A stretch of 32,665 nucleotides of DNA from an uncultured Bacteroidales bacterium (GTDB lineage: Bacteria > Bacteroidota > Bacteroidia > Bacteroidales > Muribaculaceae), in NCBI GenBank assembly GCA_900554845.1, contig USIY01000002.1, positions 1 through 32,665 on the forward strand. Direction: 5' to 3'. The position numbers and the translations under genes are program-made. Positions 22,880-31,501 of the stretch are shown piece after piece. Under the pieces are notes generated by a model. That model was not told the DNA's origin and searched no databases. It worked only from the letters and a program-made list of their open reading frames with translations. How positions within the stretch are numbered: the first letter of the stretch is position 1; the number at the start of each line of letters is the position of its first letter.

Positions 22880-25800
22880 TTAATCTTCTTTCTTAATAAC
22901 GCCGGATGTCTTCTTTTCTTTGTCTGTCGACTTATTATTTTTCTTTTTACGTCTCAAGAACTTAAAAGGATCGTCAAAATCCTTACGATAAATAATACCC
23001 ACTCCCTGTGTAGTCAACGCCGATTTCAAATAATAATAAGCGTCATTGAAATGATTGTAAGCCTTCAGACGCAACCGACCGTCCTTTGACAACAGATATT
23101 CCAGATCAAAATCTCCTATAAAAGTGGTCTGCGATACACTTCGGTCGCGATATCCAAGGTTCCCGTTGATTATCAATCGATTATCGAATAGTTGTGACGA
23201 AAGCGCCAAATCCACTTCCATATCTGAGAAGTCGTTTCTATCGGACTTGAATGATGGATTCAACGATATTTTGTCTGTCATCTGCGATAAAATGTTGGAC
23301 AATTGCGAAGAAATGGTGGATGAGGCCACTGATACAAGCTCCCCGTCGGATGTGCCGGAGAACTGAGGTGTATAAAATCTGTTCAAGGCCAAAAGATACA
23401 GAACCTGCTGCTGCATCATTTCATCGGACGACACTATACTGCGCACCTTACGCTCTACATCTCCGGTCACAGTGGACAACGATATGTCATATCCAATATC
23501 CGGATGCTCAAGATTGCCTGTTACCTTTATCAACGCTTCCACCGGCACCGAACTGCGGTTTAGGTCGCGGTCGGTCGCAAAACTCTTGTCAAGATCCGAC
23601 AGATTGGTATTCACTCTATATCCGGCAGTCAGATTCAGAATTCCATCCATCGGATCTCCGTTAAACGATATGGTGCTTCCTGAACGTATCTTGAAATCTC
23701 GGATAATTATATCCTGAAAGGTGAAACGATAATTGCCGTCATTAAGCGTATACTTGCCGTACATGTCGATTTTGTCGGTGAAACTATTGTAATTCAACCT
23801 CATGGCTCCGGTGCCAGTGGCCGTTATTTTATCTCCAGCACTTGGATCCATTATTACATTCATCCTCACGTTCGGATTTATGGTAACGGCAAGGTCAAGT
23901 TCGAAATCGCCACCCTCGTCATCTGTGCTGTTAGTCGTTTTCCGATATTGGTTCTCAAGTTGCTCTTCCACTGATAGAACCGCCGTCTCCTTTTTCTTAC
24001 GGGAGTCTACAAATGTCAGAAAATCATAATCCGTTGCCACTTGCGTCTCATCCAACGCGAATGTGAAGCTGGAGTTCGGCTCAGTGCGCGCGTCAAAACT
24101 AATTCTGGTGAAGCCGGGACGTCCGCTCACTCTTCCGGAACCGCTGGCAAAAACATGTCCCCACCATATTGGGTTCGATCCCTGCCCCAAATCATAACAC
24201 AGCAGATTGCGCATGTCGCGCACATAAAAATCAACACTCGCGTCATGAAAGAACTTCATACGCACCTCTCCGCCGAAAAGCGCCGAGTTACCATATTGAT
24301 CATATACCTTGAACCCGGGAATCCTTATTCCATCCATATCAAAGTACACTGAATCCGACCCATGATAAGTCACTCCGGTGAATCCAAGCTTGACTGAAGC
24401 TTCGTCCGCAAATGCTTTGCCGACTAAAGATATGTTCTGAAATGTTCCGAACAATGATAAATTTGCCGAACCCTGTCCTTCCACCTTCTCAAGGATATTG
24501 CTCAAGAACGGCTGTATCAAAGCAAGGTTGATCTTCCGTGCGTCAAAGTTTAGGCGTAAAGAATCTCCTGTCACAAATATTTTACCGTCTACTTTTGTAT
24601 GTATATCCGGAGTAGCTCCGTATATTTCAGCTCCGATTCCCACCGCTTGATTCTTACTGTCGTAATATCCAAGAAGCTCTGCGTTTCCCAGCAATGCGTT
24701 ATTATAGCTGAAATCCTCCACATGAAGTCCTTGTGTGGTCGCAATTGGATTTCTGGAGAACAATTGAGTGGCTATGGCATTGCCTGTGGCGCGACCTCCG
24801 AAAGTGACATAATTAATATTCAATGTATTGAAGATATAGCTCAAATCTATATCATTGAGCCGCGCTGTCAATGTGTCGGCCGGCGACGAAGAAGCTCTGC
24901 CGCTTACCTTAAGGAACTGATCGCCATGTGAAATGTTGAGATTGTCAACAGTTAGAATCTTGTTGCTCAAAACGGCCTCCATCGGTTTCACCTCCCATGT
25001 CTCCCCGTTAATCATGACATCGGAATCCTTGATTTTGAAGCTATAGACCGGTGAATCCGACACATCAGTCGCAATATCCATTCCGATTCGTACTGTTCCT
25101 TTGTTGATCTTATTTTCCGCAATCCAGTCAAGCGCCGCATTGACCTTATCTTGATAGGCTCCGGCATTCACCCCGATATTTACATATTGATTTTTGATGG
25201 GGAAATCCAACTCGATCCGGGATGTAAGCCCTGTTTGCGAATTGGCCTTGGCGATGAAATTTATATTTTTGATAAGCTTATTGCCCTTTGTAATATACGG
25301 CGCCACCACTGTAGCCTCCATGTTGTTGTTGTCCGCTTCGCCGTATATTCTGACCGGAGCCGCCGGACGAACGGGAATATTGAACGCATCGTACAGTTTA
25401 TCATCGTTTTTTACAGTTAGACTGTAAGACAGTTCATTCCAATCGGACAAAGGTACAGCCGGAGCCTTGATATATGCGGGAAGTGAGTACGCCAAAATTC
25501 CTGTGAACAATCGCGGCAACTTATCGAATCCGAAACTCCCCCGCACTTCTCCGTCGACTATATCGCTGTCGATATTAATTCTGCGCAGTTCTTTGTCTCC
25601 GGTCATTGCGATCCCGATATTATTCAGTTCCCAATCGCGGCCTCCGTGTGATTTGCATTTTATTCCCGCGATACGCGCTTCTCCAACAAGATTGTCAATA
25701 TTGTCGCCCTGTAACTGGGCATAAATGTTTTCCGCACTGTACACACCGGAATATTTACCTCTGACTCCAAATGCAGCGAGATTCACTTCAGCGACGGTGC

Positions 25801-27397
25801 CATCGACATTCAGTCTTGAGTCATTACCGTCCATCATACCCGCTGCCGAGAGCCGGCAGTTTAAATCAGCGCAATCAGATAAAATATCAAGACTTAATTG
25901 TATACCGGATTTATCAGCATCTATCGTTATGTTGCTTAATTCATTGCCGTTAATTTCAATGGACGCTATATCCAAATTGGCTTGTCCTGAAATTCCCTCT
26001 ATTTTTTCCCCTCTTATCAAGGCATTGCCGGAAACTTTGCCTGCCAACAGACCGACTGGTTGACCATCTATTAAAGTTGCCAAATCGAATCCTGGAGTCT
26101 CCGCATCCACATCCGCCGAGAAATTCCCGTTGTTCCAGTCCATGGACCCCTGCAGGTCTATGGTGCCTTGCGCTATAGTAACGGACGATTCCATGGCAGC
26201 GCGCCCTGGATATAAGGAAAACATCCCTTCTGAATTAAGTTGAAGATATTTGGCTTTCTCTATTATCGCCGATGCATTCTCGGGCAATGAAGCAAAAGTT
26301 TCCACTATATCTTTTGCAAGTTCCGAATCCAAATTAAGCCGCAATTCTTCGATAGCTCCTTGCATCGTCTTGACCTCAGGCAAACCTTTGACATAGCCTT
26401 TGAGGGCAAGATTAAATTTACCTGAATCCTCCGAGACATTCAGATCATGAATGTTCAGATTGTCCAACCTACCGGTTGCGTCCAAATATAATGAATATGT
26501 TCCCGGAATATAATCTATCTTTGGATTTAAAAAAGCGAAATCGGAAGCCGAGATATCCGTGGCCTTGATTTGAAGATTCTGCTCCGAATCCTTCAACGCG
26601 GGCAATATGTCTTTATAACCATTGATTGGCAACGACAGATCATTGATACGCAACTTGGTGTCGGCAAAATCAAGTTTGAAATTTTTCACTGTTATCAAAG
26701 CCGGGGATATTTGAGCCATGAACGACAATGCGTCGACATAAATTCCGGAACGTTCTTTAAAACTTAGACGACGAAGATCAATCTTGAAGTCATCATTTTT
26801 CAGGCGAGGCACAGCCACATCGGCTCTGATGTTGCTGAGCGAAATATGATTAAGGTCAAACACACCCGGATCTTTTACCGACTGCCACAATCTGGAGAAT
26901 GAAGCCGACGACTTTCTGATTGTTATATTGTGCAGCTTCAAATCAAATTGAGCGGGATGATCGTTCTTTTTCTTGGGTTTGAATGCTTCGATAAGAAAAG
27001 CTATATTCAACGGACCATCCTTAATTTTCTGCTCCACTTCGGCATTTAAGCCTGTAATCTCTGCATAAGTGATCTCGATGCCGTTGCCCGTGATGAATTT
27101 CCAAAAACCTATGCCGGCGCCAATTCTATCTATACTGATGCATTTCCTCCCGGAGGGAGTGCGTATTTCTATATCCTGCAAAATAACCTCATTCATAGGC
27201 AATATCGTCACTCTGTCGATACTGACGGGAGCTTTCAAAAATGCTGTCAGTTCCTTTTCCGCAATCCCTCGGACCACATTGTGCACACACGGAATAGACA
27301 ATGCCACATAAGCGAGTACAAAAATCGCCACTACCGTAATTACGATAGTGAACAACACGCTTCTGATAACTCTGTAGACATTCCTCACGGCTGTCAT
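22880..27397 (-). CDS. tamB: Translocation and assembly module protein TamB
   Basis: A 1505-residue envelope protein that spans the periplasm. In proteobacteria TamB works with TamA in outer-membrane protein insertion, and TamB/YhdP/AsmA-like proteins also carry phospholipids to the outer membrane. It starts with one membrane helix (about 12-34), followed by an AsmA-like region and a very long run of beta-strand-rich sequence expected to form a hollow beta-taco groove. The C-terminal 400 or so residues match the DUF490/TamB domain, with GTGAMRLNYNS, YTLNDGNYRFTFQDI and GDVERKVRSI. A Lys-rich tail follows. No TamA gene is in the window. It is the first gene of the tamB-patatin-GH13 run and diverges from tsaD. 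Confidence 0.92.
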   Translation of the reverse strand: MTAVRNVYRVIRSVLFTIVITVVAIFVLAYVALSIPCVHNVVRGIAEKELTAFLKAPVSIDRVTILPMNEVILQDIEIRTPSGRKCISIDRIGAGIGFWKFITGNGIEITYAEITGLNAEVEQKIKDGPLNIAFLIEAFKPKKKNDHPAQFDLKLHNITIRKSSASFSRLWQSVKDPGVFDLNHISLSNIRADVAVPRLKNDDFKIDLRRLSFKERSGIYVDALSFMAQISPALITVKNFKLDFADTKLRINDLSLPINGYKDILPALKDSEQNLQIKATDISASDFAFLNPKIDYIPGTYSLYLDATGRLDNLNIHDLNVSEDSGKFNLALKGYVKGLPEVKTMQGAIEELRLNLDSELAKDIVETFASLPENASAIIEKAKYLQLNSEGMFSLYPGRAAMESSVTIAQGTIDLQGSMDWNNGNFSADVDAETPGFDLATLIDGQPVGLLAGKVSGNALIRGEKIEGISGQANLDIASIEINGNELSNITIDADKSGIQLSLDILSDCADLNCRLSAAGMMDGNDSRLNVDGTVAEVNLAAFGVRGKYSGVYSAENIYAQLQGDNIDNLVGEARIAGIKCKSHGGRDWELNNIGIAMTGDKELRRINIDSDIVDGEVRGSFGFDKLPRLFTGILAYSLPAYIKAPAVPLSDWNELSYSLTVKNDDKLYDAFNIPVRPAAPVRIYGEADNNNMEATVVAPYITKGNKLIKNINFIAKANSQTGLTSRIELDFPIKNQYVNIGVNAGAYQDKVNAALDWIAENKINKGTVRIGMDIATDVSDSPVYSFKIKDSDVMINGETWEVKPMEAVLSNKILTVDNLNISHGDQFLKVSGRASSSPADTLTARLNDIDLSYIFNTLNINYVTFGGRATGNAIATQLFSRNPIATTQGLHVEDFSYNNALLGNAELLGYYDSKNQAVGIGAEIYGATPDIHTKVDGKIFVTGDSLRLNFDARKINLALIQPFLSNILEKVEGQGSANLSLFGTFQNISLVGKAFADEASVKLGFTGVTYHGSDSVYFDMDGIRIPGFKVYDQYGNSALFGGEVRMKFFHDASVDFYVRDMRNLLCYDLGQGSNPIWWGHVFASGSGRVSGRPGFTRISFDARTEPNSSFTFALDETQVATDYDFLTFVDSRKKKETAVLSVEEQLENQYRKTTNSTDDEGGDFELDLAVTINPNVRMNVIMDPSAGDKITATGTGAMRLNYNSFTDKIDMYGKYTLNDGNYRFTFQDIIIRDFKIRSGSTISFNGDPMDGILNLTAGYRVNTNLSDLDKSFATDRDLNRSSVPVEALIKVTGNLEHPDIGYDISLSTVTGDVERKVRSIVSSDEMMQQQVLYLLALNRFYTPQFSGTSDGELVSVASSTISSQLSNILSQMTDKISLNPSFKSDRNDFSDMEVDLALSSQLFDNRLIINGNLGYRDRSVSQTTFIGDFDLEYLLSKDGRLRLKAYNHFNDAYYYLKSALTTQGVGIIYRKDFDDPFKFLRRKKKNNKSTDKEKKTSGVIKKED

Positions 27398-27401
27398 ACT
27401 G

Positions 27402-27409
27402 CAAAATTA
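27402..27409 (-). promoter_or_regulatory. -7 promoter box abutting the tamB start codon
   Basis: Minus-strand TAATTTTG ends only 4 nt before the tamB ATG (27397). Transcription would begin in or next to the start codon, giving an almost leaderless mRNA. Confidence 0.5.
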
Positions 27410-27441
27410 ATGATATTTTTTCATTTCTCGGTCAAATTTTG

Positions 27442-27449
27442 TAATTTTG
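27442..27449 (+). promoter_or_regulatory. -7 promoter box abutting the tsaD start codon
   Basis: TAATTTTG ends 4 nt before the tsaD ATG (27454), mirroring the tamB side exactly. No in-frame ATG lies nearby downstream, before the ESSCDDTS motif, that would restore a leader. Confidence 0.5.
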
Positions 27450-27453
27450 TGGC

Positions 27454-28485
27454 ATGACAAAGGAAAAGGTATCGACAATAATCCTTGGAATAGAGTCGTC
27501 GTGCGATGATACGTCGGCCGCCGTCATAGCCGACGGTATTCTTAAAAGCAATGTCATAGCGAGTCAGAAAGTGCATGAAAGCTATGGCGGAGTGGTGCCG
27601 GAACTGGCGTCGCGAGCTCATCAGCAAAACATAGTTCCTGTTGTCTCGGAAGCCTTGCGTCAAGCAGGCGTGGACAAGCGGGATCTTTCGGCAATCGCTT
27701 ACACACGTGGGCCCGGATTGCTGGGATCTCTGCATGTTGGCACATCTTTTGCCAAAGGTCTCGCCCTTGCACTTGACATTCCGATTATCGACGTCAATCA
27801 TCTTCACGGGCATGTGCTGTCGCATTTCGTCCGCAAAAATGAGGATGACAGAGTGCCGGAGTTCCCTTATCTTTGTCTCTTGATATCAGGGGGCAATTCC
27901 CAAATAGTTTTGGTGAAGTCTCCCGGGGAAATGGACATTCTGGGACAGACCATCGACGATGCCGCGGGCGAGGCTTTTGACAAATGCGCCAAGGTGATGG
28001 GGCTTCCTTATCCCGGAGGTCCGCATATCGACAGACTCGCCAAACAGGGCGATCCCAAACGGTTCAAGTTCGCCAAGCCGCATATGCCCGGTCTGGACTA
28101 TTCTTTCAGCGGTCTGAAAACGTCTTTCCTCTATACTCTGCGCGACAATTGTCTGAAGGATGCCGATTTTGTGGACAAAAACAAATCAGATCTATGCGCC
28201 TCGCTTCAGGCTACTATCATTGACATATTATTGAGCAAACTGAAATTGGCCATACGCCAGACAGGCGTCAGACATGTTGCTATCGGAGGTGGCGTTTCCG
28301 CTAATTCCGGTGTACGTGAAGCCGTGGAAAAATTATGCGTCTCGATGAACGTCACGCCTTGGATCCCCCCCCGTGAATTCACCACCGACAACGCCGCGAT
28401 GGTCGCTATGGCCGGATATTTCAAATTCCTTGACAAGGAATACGGTAAGCTTGAAGAGCCTCCTTTCGCAAGAGTCACAATTTAA
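27454..28485 (+). CDS. tsaD: tRNA N6-adenosine threonylcarbamoyltransferase TsaD
   Basis: Transfers the threonylcarbamoyl group to A37 of ANN-reading tRNAs (t6A); an essential cytosolic ASKHA-fold enzyme working with TsaB and TsaE. The 343-residue protein has LGIESSCDDTS (11-21), VVPELASRAH, GPGLLGSLHVG and the metal-binding histidines H116 and H120 in NHLHGH. LLISGGNSQ, FSGLKTS and a C-terminal FTTDNAAMVAMAG with the last metal-ligand aspartate follow. Length is normal. The start is at once preceded by a promoter box, so the mRNA may be leaderless. The CinA-like gene follows 32 bp later. Confidence 0.96.
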   Translation: MTKEKVSTIILGIESSCDDTSAAVIADGILKSNVIASQKVHESYGGVVPELASRAHQQNIVPVVSEALRQAGVDKRDLSAIAYTRGPGLLGSLHVGTSFAKGLALALDIPIIDVNHLHGHVLSHFVRKNEDDRVPEFPYLCLLISGGNSQIVLVKSPGEMDILGQTIDDAAGEAFDKCAKVMGLPYPGGPHIDRLAKQGDPKRFKFAKPHMPGLDYSFSGLKTSFLYTLRDNCLKDADFVDKNKSDLCASLQATIIDILLSKLKLAIRQTGVRHVAIGGGVSANSGVREAVEKLCVSMNVTPWIPPREFTTDNAAMVAMAGYFKFLDKEYGKLEEPPFARVTI

Positions 28486-28517
28486 CCCTGACACCTTAAT
28501 TTAGACAAAACACGACA

Positions 28518-29306
28518 ATGGATAAAACCGAAAAACCTAAGGACGGCAACATTTCCGAATATACCGAGCGGAGAATTATAACTATTTTCGGTTATTCTGA
28601 AGAGGAACTGACCGACATCCTCAATCATTTCAGAAGCCAGCTACCCGACTTCGTGAAAATGATCACCAAGACAACGCATTTGGTGACTAAGATTCTATTG
28701 TCCGGTTCCCATCATGCCGTGGAACTTCTACGATACAAAATGAATCAGTTCCAGACTCAGCTGCAGAGTCTGTTCAATGAGGAAGTGGTCACGACCGACG
28801 ATGAGTCCATGTCGGAAGTCTTGGGCAAACTACTGAAGGACAGAGAGCTCACCGTAGCGTGCGCCGAAAGCTGCACAGGGGGCAACATAGCTCATAAAAT
28901 TACGGAGATTCCCGGGTCGTCCGCTTATTTTTTAGGAAGCGTGGTAAGCTACAGCAATGATGTCAAGGCAGAAGTGCTCCGTGTGAACAGAAACAATCTG
29001 AACCGATTCGGCGCAGTAAGCCAACAGGTGGCCGAAGATATGGCGCGGGGAGCGTCCAGACTCATGCGTTCGGACTGCGCCTTGGCCACTACCGGAATCG
29101 CAGGGCCTGAAGGAGGAACCAAGTTCAAACCTGTAGGAACCGTATGGATGGCCGTCAAATACAATGACCAGATTGTTTCGGAACTTATCAATTTCAAGGG
29201 TGACAGAAACGAAGTGATCGAGAGCGCCACCAATCATGTGATGTTCATGCTGATCAAGCTCCTACGGAATTCTTACACGCTTCAGGAAGAAATCAACGAT
29301 GATTGA
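28518..29306 (+). CDS. CinA-like nicotinamide-nucleotide amidohydrolase without the N-terminal COG1058 domain
   Basis: A 262-residue protein. Residues about 97-250 are the CinA C-terminal amidohydrolase (PncC) domain: AESCTGG (116-122), PGSSAYFLGSVVSYS, GAVSQQVAEDMARG and TTGIAGPEGGTKFKPVGTVW. It deamidates NMN to nicotinic acid mononucleotide in NAD recycling. Residues about 18-95 contain IFGYSEEELTDIL, reminiscent of the linker between the two halves of full CinA. The MoaB-like N-terminal domain (COG1058) of about 170 residues is absent. It therefore looks like CinA that has lost its first domain but kept the linker. It lies 32 bp behind tsaD, probably co-transcribed. Confidence 0.87.
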   Translation: MDKTEKPKDGNISEYTERRIITIFGYSEEELTDILNHFRSQLPDFVKMITKTTHLVTKILLSGSHHAVELLRYKMNQFQTQLQSLFNEEVVTTDDESMSEVLGKLLKDRELTVACAESCTGGNIAHKITEIPGSSAYFLGSVVSYSNDVKAEVLRVNRNNLNRFGAVSQQVAEDMARGASRLMRSDCALATTGIAGPEGGTKFKPVGTVWMAVKYNDQIVSELINFKGDRNEVIESATNHVMFMLIKLLRNSYTLQEEINDD

Positions 29307-29384
29307 TCGATGCTTCTACAAACAATACGTAATTTTATAAATTTCGAATATAAGGACTTATCGGAGTCAATTATTTAAATTAAT

Positions 29385-29457
29385 AATCTTCCGCTTTTGA
29401 ACTCGGGTGAAATTCCCGGACAGTCCCGCTACGGTAACAGTCCGACCTTGGAAGATT
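29385..29457 (+). ncRNA. Compact cobalamin riboswitch upstream of btuB
   Basis: The conserved cobalamin-aptamer strings appear in order: GGGTGAAATTCCCG (29405-29418), then CAGTCCCGCTACGGTAA, then AGTCCGACC, matching the GGTG-AAAUCC, CCCGC-AC-GUAA and AGUC-GA-AC blocks of the family. The ends AATCTTCC (29385-29392) and GGAAGATT (29450-29457) form a perfect 8-bp closing stem. At about 73 nt it is much shorter than the usual 200 nt. The segment between CGGTAA and AGTCCGACC, normally a peripheral helix, is a single nucleotide. A near-consensus box, TAATTTTA at 29330-29337, may be its promoter. It should turn btuB-btuG off when B12 is plentiful. Confidence 0.85.
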
Positions 29458-29459
29458 TA

Positions 29460-29483
29460 AATTTTTCACGAGGATGAAAAATT
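29460..29483 (+). promoter_or_regulatory. Start-codon-sequestering hairpin (riboswitch expression platform)
   Basis: AATTTTTCA (29460-29468) and TGAAAAATT (29475-29483) form a perfect 9-bp stem. The loop CGAGGA holds an AGGA sequence and the A of the btuB ATG (29474-29476). The hairpin begins 2 nt after the aptamer closing stem, so it is well placed to block translation when the aptamer is closed. Confidence 0.6.
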
Positions 29484-31477
29484 CACATCGCCTCTTGGCA
29501 TACTTCTCGATCCTGTTGCCTTTCACAGTAACGGTCAAGGCTGTCACGGTATCGCAAGACACTGTCGGTTTCACATTGAATGCCGTGGAAGTCCAAGGAA
29601 AACCGAGCAGTGGAAATCTTTCTTCCACGGCGACCCAACACAAGATCTCTAATGAAGATCTGAATAAATTAGGTATAGTCACTCTGTCGGATGCCTTACA
29701 CCGGATGCCTGGTGTCAATCTGCGCGATTACGGTGGCGCCGGGGGCCTTAAGACAGTGTCCGTTCGGGGCCTTGGCACACAGCACACCGGGGTATGTTAC
29801 GACGGAGTGCCTCTGAGCGATGTACAAAGCGGTCAAATCGACCTGTCGCGTTATTCAATAGACAACATCAGAAGCCTCTCGGTTGTAATAGGCGACAATG
29901 ACGATATTTTCGTTCCTGCCCGCACTGCGGCATCCTCCGCATCTTTGATAATAAGCTCCTGGTCACCCGACATATATGACAACAGACTTGACTTGACCGC
30001 TCAATTAAAAGGGGGATCTTTCGGATACGTCAGCCCTTATGTCAGAATAGGCAAAAGCAACGGCAAGAATATCGCATTATCAATTACCGGCGAATATACC
30101 CACGCCGACAATAACTATCCATATAAGATGCAAAATGGGTCGGAGATCATTCATGCCAAACGCAAGAACTCGTCTTTGGATTCAGGACATGGCGAATTGA
30201 ATTTCAAATGGCAACATCATCCGGGAACTGTCCTGACAGCGAAATTATATGGATATGGCGCGTATCAGCGGCTTCCGGGACCCGCAATTCTATATAATGA
30301 CGTCAGTAATGAAACCCTACGCGATGTAAATTTATTCTCGCAGATAAATTTCAAATCCAAATTATCCAGCATATTTTCATTAAATACGTTGGCAAAATTC
30401 AACTGGAGCCGCACTCGTTATAAAGATCATAACGGGAAATATCCGGGAGGCATACTCGACAATCTGTATCGACAACGAGAAGCCTACGCTACAGCCGCTC
30501 TATTATGCCTCCCTGTCAATGGAGTCGCATTATCCTACGCTCTGGATTACTTTTACAATGACTTGAGAAGCAATCTTAAGGACCGAAATCATCCGCATAG
30601 AAATTCCGTTTTACAGAGCGTCAACGCCAAATACAATATAAGTCGCCTTACATTGACGGCGCGCGCGTTGTTGTCCATATACATGGATACTCCCGGAGAC
30701 GGAGAAAAAAGGATACACAACACCCGATTGTCTCCAAGCCTTGGAGTTTCTTATAAGCCGATCCTAAGTCAAGACTTTCATATCAGATTCAATTACAAAA
30801 ACATCTTCCGGATGCCGAGTTTCAATGAATTGTATTTTGATCACTTTGGATCCATAACTCTTTCTCCGGAAACAACAAATCAATTGAATCTCGGCGTCAC
30901 ATATGGCATCGGTGGTTTTTCATGGTTGTCGTCTCTAAATGTCACGATCGACGGATACTTCAACTGGATAAAGAATAAAATTGTCGCAGTCCCGTATAAT
31001 ATGTTCGTATGGACAATGACGAACATGGGAAAAGTCCACTCTTACGGAATGGACGTGACTCTCGACTCACGAATTCCCGTATATAATGAACAGTCACTTG
31101 TTATAACAGGCAATTATAGTTGGCAGCATGCAGTGTCACGCACATCACGGGACATGCTTGACTGGAACAAACAACTTCCTTACACGCCGGAACATTCAGG
31201 AGCCTTATCGATCACATGGGAAAATCCCTGGGTTAGCGTAGGAGGACACGCTTCTGGATGTTCGCTGAGATATGCGACTAAGGAAAACGTTCCTGACACC
31301 AAGATGTCAGGTTATGTTGACTTCGGATTCACCGCTTACCATATTTTTAAATTTATGGGACATGAACTGGATATCCGCGCCGATCTGATGAATGCCTTCA
31401 ACAAGCAATACGAGGTCGTGGCCAGATATCCTATGCCCGGCCGTTCATTCAGAGGATCCGTAAAATTCACATTCTGA
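29474..31477 (+). CDS. btuB: TonB-dependent outer-membrane receptor, vitamin B12 (BtuB-like)
   Basis: A 667-residue outer-membrane transporter. It has an N-terminal signal peptide (about 1-24), a plug domain at about 50-165 with DALHRMPGVNLRDYGGAGG and VSVRGLGTQHTGVCYDGVPL, and then a 22-strand-type barrel ending in a C-terminal phenylalanine (VKFTF). The substrate is inferred from the cobalamin riboswitch immediately upstream and the BtuG-like lipoprotein gene downstream. The size matches BtuB (about 600-670 residues) rather than the larger SusC proteins, and there is no SusD partner. The start codon sits inside the hairpin at 29460, so translation control is likely. Confidence 0.93.
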   Translation: MKNSHRLLAYFSILLPFTVTVKAVTVSQDTVGFTLNAVEVQGKPSSGNLSSTATQHKISNEDLNKLGIVTLSDALHRMPGVNLRDYGGAGGLKTVSVRGLGTQHTGVCYDGVPLSDVQSGQIDLSRYSIDNIRSLSVVIGDNDDIFVPARTAASSASLIISSWSPDIYDNRLDLTAQLKGGSFGYVSPYVRIGKSNGKNIALSITGEYTHADNNYPYKMQNGSEIIHAKRKNSSLDSGHGELNFKWQHHPGTVLTAKLYGYGAYQRLPGPAILYNDVSNETLRDVNLFSQINFKSKLSSIFSLNTLAKFNWSRTRYKDHNGKYPGGILDNLYRQREAYATAALLCLPVNGVALSYALDYFYNDLRSNLKDRNHPHRNSVLQSVNAKYNISRLTLTARALLSIYMDTPGDGEKRIHNTRLSPSLGVSYKPILSQDFHIRFNYKNIFRMPSFNELYFDHFGSITLSPETTNQLNLGVTYGIGGFSWLSSLNVTIDGYFNWIKNKIVAVPYNMFVWTMTNMGKVHSYGMDVTLDSRIPVYNEQSLVITGNYSWQHAVSRTSRDMLDWNKQLPYTPEHSGALSITWENPWVSVGGHASGCSLRYATKENVPDTKMSGYVDFGFTAYHIFKFMGHELDIRADLMNAFNKQYEVVARYPMPGRSFRGSVKFTF

Positions 31478-31501
31478 TTCACACCAATATTAATATAATA
31501 A

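Noticed and set aside
29474..31477. SusC-type glycan importer
   Set aside because: Too short for SusC, lacks a SusD neighbour, and is preceded by a cobalamin aptamer.
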